Assembly (NCBI GenBank): GCA_947488605.1
Contig: CANKZJ010000001.1
Coordinates: 744,001 to 808,000, forward strand
Length of the DNA: 64,000 bases
Direction: 5' to 3'
From: an uncultured Paracoccaceae bacterium
GTDB taxonomy: Bacteria; Pseudomonadota; Alphaproteobacteria; Rhodobacterales; Rhodobacteraceae
Position 1 is the first letter of the stretch. Each line of letters starts with the position of its first letter. The translations under genes and the position numbers were made by a program. The notes under the pieces are model-generated. The model worked only from the letters and a program-made list of their open reading frames with translations. It searched no databases and had not been told where the DNA came from. Positions 61,850-64,000 of the stretch are shown here, piece after piece.

Positions 61850-64000
61850 ATGTTAAAGCTCCGATCCTATCGCAATCGCCCGATGCATTTTGGCCCTTTC
61901 CCGCTCGAAGCGCTGGATCGTCAAGAGGTCGTTGATCTCGCTGGACTGCCAGCCATGAAAGGGCTGTCTTTTCGCAGGCCCGAAGACCCAGCCAGTATCG
62001 TCAACGCGATGCAAGACTATCAGGCGATGCTTGATGCCACCCGTGACGGCATGATCAAGCGCGAGATGTCCGAGATCCCCGATGATCTGCGGGAACGATC
62101 CAACCACCTCAAATCATTCGGTTATTATTGCGATGCCAGCATGGTTGGGGTCTGTGCCATTCCCGACGAGGCTTGGCTCACGACGCCACTTGCGAACCCC
62201 GATGTTGATCGCTTGGCGGACAAACTCCGCACGATCCAGCCCAAGTCTCTGGCCGCGGGCATCGACGTGATCATGGCTGGCCTGCGCGACAGCATGGCGC
62301 TGCCCCCTGTGGATTGTCGCCATCACACGCATGCTTTGGTGTTTCTCTACGATCATCCCCGTGCGCCCAAAACGTCCGAGAAAGGCACCACTTGGATCAA
62401 AGACGCCCTGCCACAGCGCGCCTGTTTGCGCGGCATGGAGACGGCCGTCACGCTTGCCAGTTACATCCGCACGCTGGGGTATGATGCGCGCGCGCATTCG
62501 ATGGCCGCATCGGACGTGCATTTGGGGGCCTTGGCCTGTCAGGCCGGATTGGTCGCCCTTGAAGACGGTGCATTGCTGAGCCCATTCACCAGGGACAGAT
62601 ACGGGCTGGCAGCGATCACGACAACGCTTGCGATGGCACCTGACCAGCCACTTGTTGCGAAGCAAAAACCGCCTCTTGGGTATCAGACCGGATTAGGTGC
62701 CCATGCAAAGTCGCAGCGCACCCGCGATCCTTTTGCCAAACGCGATTTCGCAGCAGGACCGCATCCGTTTGAAACGCTTAAACGCGTGGATCAGCCCACG
62801 ACATATATTGACCGCCCCAATGTCGCGCGCGTGCCAAAGCGTGCCAACATGTTTGCCCGCGGTCTTTTTGGCGACATGGGCAAACACGTCCAAGAGGCCA
62901 CAAAGAACGGCAACTATGTCCGCAAGTCTGCTGCTGCTTACGCATTTCGCCCCTCTTTGGGGGCGTTTGTGTTGCTGCAAGACGGGGAGGCCGCATCCGA
63001 TAAGGTCACGGGAAGCGCACAGGAAAACGCCGACAACATCAAGGCTGCACTTTACTTTCTGGGCGTTGACGCTGTTGGTCTGTCGGCCTGCCCGGACTGG
63101 GTATACTATAGCCACGATGCAAGCGGCGCGCCGATTACGCCTTACCATGATAACGCCATTTCGATGATCATCGACCAAGGCCATGAGACGATGGAAGGCG
63201 CATCTGGCGATGACTGGATCGCCTGCGCACAATCCATGCGGGCCTACTTGCGGTTTTCGCTGTTAGGTGGGGTATTGGCCCAGCATCTGCGCAATCTGGG
63301 ATACACTGCACGGGTGCATTCGGTCATGGACGACGAGGTGCTGCATCCGCCCCTGTTATTGCTATCAGGTCTGGGCGAGGTCAGTCGCATTGGCGAGGTG
63401 ATCTTGAACCCCTTCCTTGGGCCACGGCTTAAGTCCGGTGTCGTTACCACAAATATGCCAATGACCCACGACAAGCCGATTGATTTCGGCCTGCAAAAGT
63501 TCTGTGATGCTTGCAATAAATGCGCCCGCGAATGTCCATCCGGTGCGATCACCGCTGGACCGAAACTGATGTTCAACGGTTATGAAATCTGGAAATCAGA
63601 CAGCCAGAAATGCACAACCTACCGCGTCAGCCAAAAGAACGGCGCGATGTGTGGGCGCTGCATGAAGACCTGCCCATGGAACCTTGAAGGTTTGTTCGCA
63701 GAAGCACCATTTCGCAAGCTGGCGATGACAGTACCACAAGCGGCCAAATCGCTTGCCGCGCTCGACGATAAATTGGGTAAAGGCCGCATTAACCCCGTTA
63801 AGAAATGGTGGTGGGATCTTGAGATGGAAGATGACGGCGCCTACCGCCCCTCGCGTCATCCGGTCAACGCCCGCGATCTGCAAACCGACCTTAGTCTTAA
63901 GTTTGCTGATCAAACCTTGGCAGTCTACCCCGCCACGCTTGCACCACCGCCCTACCCTTGGCCCGCGCCAATGGACCGCGAAGCAGGCATTGCCGCCTAC
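61850..64000 (+). CDS. Reductive-dehalogenase-family protein (partial, 3' end outside window)
   Basis: An uninterrupted frame of 717 codons runs from the ATG at 61850 to the right edge, so the gene continues outside. The protein opens MLKLRSYRNRPMHFGPFPLE. The reductive dehalogenase core is visible in GHETMEGASGDDWIACAQSMR, HNAISMIID-type segments (PYHDNAISMIIDQ), LRFSLLGGVLAQHLRNLGYTA and NPFLGPRLKSGVVTTNMP. Two 4Fe-4S motifs follow: CDACNKCARECP (Cys552, 555, 558, 562) and Cys588 with CGRCMKTCP (Cys601, 604, 608). There is no Tat signal, unlike respiratory RdhA. It resembles cytosolic catabolic enzymes (NpRdhA, BhbA) that use base-off cobalamin. Homologues often carry a C-terminal flavin/ferredoxin reductase, which would lie beyond the edge. 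Confidence 0.88.
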   Translation, partial: MLKLRSYRNRPMHFGPFPLEALDRQEVVDLAGLPAMKGLSFRRPEDPASIVNAMQDYQAMLDATRDGMIKREMSEIPDDLRERSNHLKSFGYYCDASMVGVCAIPDEAWLTTPLANPDVDRLADKLRTIQPKSLAAGIDVIMAGLRDSMALPPVDCRHHTHALVFLYDHPRAPKTSEKGTTWIKDALPQRACLRGMETAVTLASYIRTLGYDARAHSMAASDVHLGALACQAGLVALEDGALLSPFTRDRYGLAAITTTLAMAPDQPLVAKQKPPLGYQTGLGAHAKSQRTRDPFAKRDFAAGPHPFETLKRVDQPTTYIDRPNVARVPKRANMFARGLFGDMGKHVQEATKNGNYVRKSAAAYAFRPSLGAFVLLQDGEAASDKVTGSAQENADNIKAALYFLGVDAVGLSACPDWVYYSHDASGAPITPYHDNAISMIIDQGHETMEGASGDDWIACAQSMRAYLRFSLLGGVLAQHLRNLGYTARVHSVMDDEVLHPPLLLLSGLGEVSRIGEVILNPFLGPRLKSGVVTTNMPMTHDKPIDFGLQKFCDACNKCARECPSGAITAGPKLMFNGYEIWKSDSQKCTTYRVSQKNGAMCGRCMKTCPWNLEGLFAEAPFRKLAMTVPQAAKSLAALDDKLGKGRINPVKKWWWDLEMEDDGAYRPSRHPVNARDLQTDLSLKFADQTLAVYPATLAPPPYPWPAPMDREAGIAAY

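Noticed and set aside
1..64000. tRNA genes, IS elements, prophage, CRISPR arrays and replication origins
   Set aside because: Gaps between genes were read for cloverleaf ends, transposase-like frames and regular repeats; none was found.

Overview
The window looks like a chromosomal segment of a marine alphaproteobacterium of the Roseobacter group (Rhodobacteraceae). The evidence is the propionyl-CoA carboxylase locus with its own PccR/ScfR regulator, the betI-betC-betB-betA choline/choline-O-sulfate operon facing choXWV, DUF1127, DUF465 and DUF4174 proteins typical of the group, an intergenic motif common in roseobacters (copies near 19558 and 29946), and moderate-to-high GC with many overlapping start/stop codons. 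Species cannot be named from the sequence. No tRNA, rRNA, CRISPR array, IS element or prophage was seen. The only stable RNA gene found is RNase P RNA (rnpB).

Layout. 1-3854: end of a PP2C-type phosphatase gene, a secreted small protein, and a leftward group with an endonuclease-like EEP hydrolase, a TerB-J-domain protein, an acetyltransferase and a VOC protein. 3927-14876: propionyl-CoA assimilation, with methylmalonyl-CoA mutase, pccA, pccB, small passenger genes, an MFS exporter and pccR. TTTGCA-type operator arrays lie in front of pccB and pccR. 14929-16345: CoxG-like protein, DUF465 protein and a secreted SNase-type nuclease with a CtrA-like box. 16439-24589: uptake of choline (choXWV) and its conversion to glycine betaine, including choline-sulfatase, divided by a BetI-type operator. 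24610-30529: two EamA transporters, a TIGR00282 phosphoesterase, an SLC13 permease, YebC and 5-FTHF cyclo-ligase.

30529-38531: MgtE, guanine deaminase, a CAP lipoprotein, 8-oxoguanine deaminase, a histidinol-phosphatase-like enzyme, an XRE regulator, a quinone oxidoreductase and a LysR regulator. 38646-47212: small proteins, a Bax-inhibitor-1 protein, a 3' remnant of a UDP-glucuronate decarboxylase gene, rpmG, rnpB, a cell-wall amidase overlapping an excalibur lipoprotein, gatCA, a ceramidase-like membrane protein and tadA. 47289-56325: rluB-like gene, TerC, then a tight run of small membrane protein, XpaC, TelA, DUF2927 lipoprotein, SPFH-GYF protein, b561-like membrane protein and a zinc-ribbon protein. 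This run looks like an envelope stress system related to the tellurite-resistance (Ter) network. It is followed by a sugar kinase and dtd. 56337-59416: zinc uptake (znuB-znuC-zur and znuA) around a perfect Zur-like palindrome. 59443-61788: an MttB-family methyltransferase without pyrrolysine and a phosphoglycolate-phosphatase-like HAD.

The most striking gene is the last one, from 61850 past the right edge. It encodes a reductive-dehalogenase-family protein with two 4Fe-4S motifs and no Tat signal, resembling the cobalamin-dependent catabolic dehalogenases of aerobes. With methylmalonyl-CoA mutase and the MttB-type protein, the window holds three proteins tied to corrinoid chemistry.
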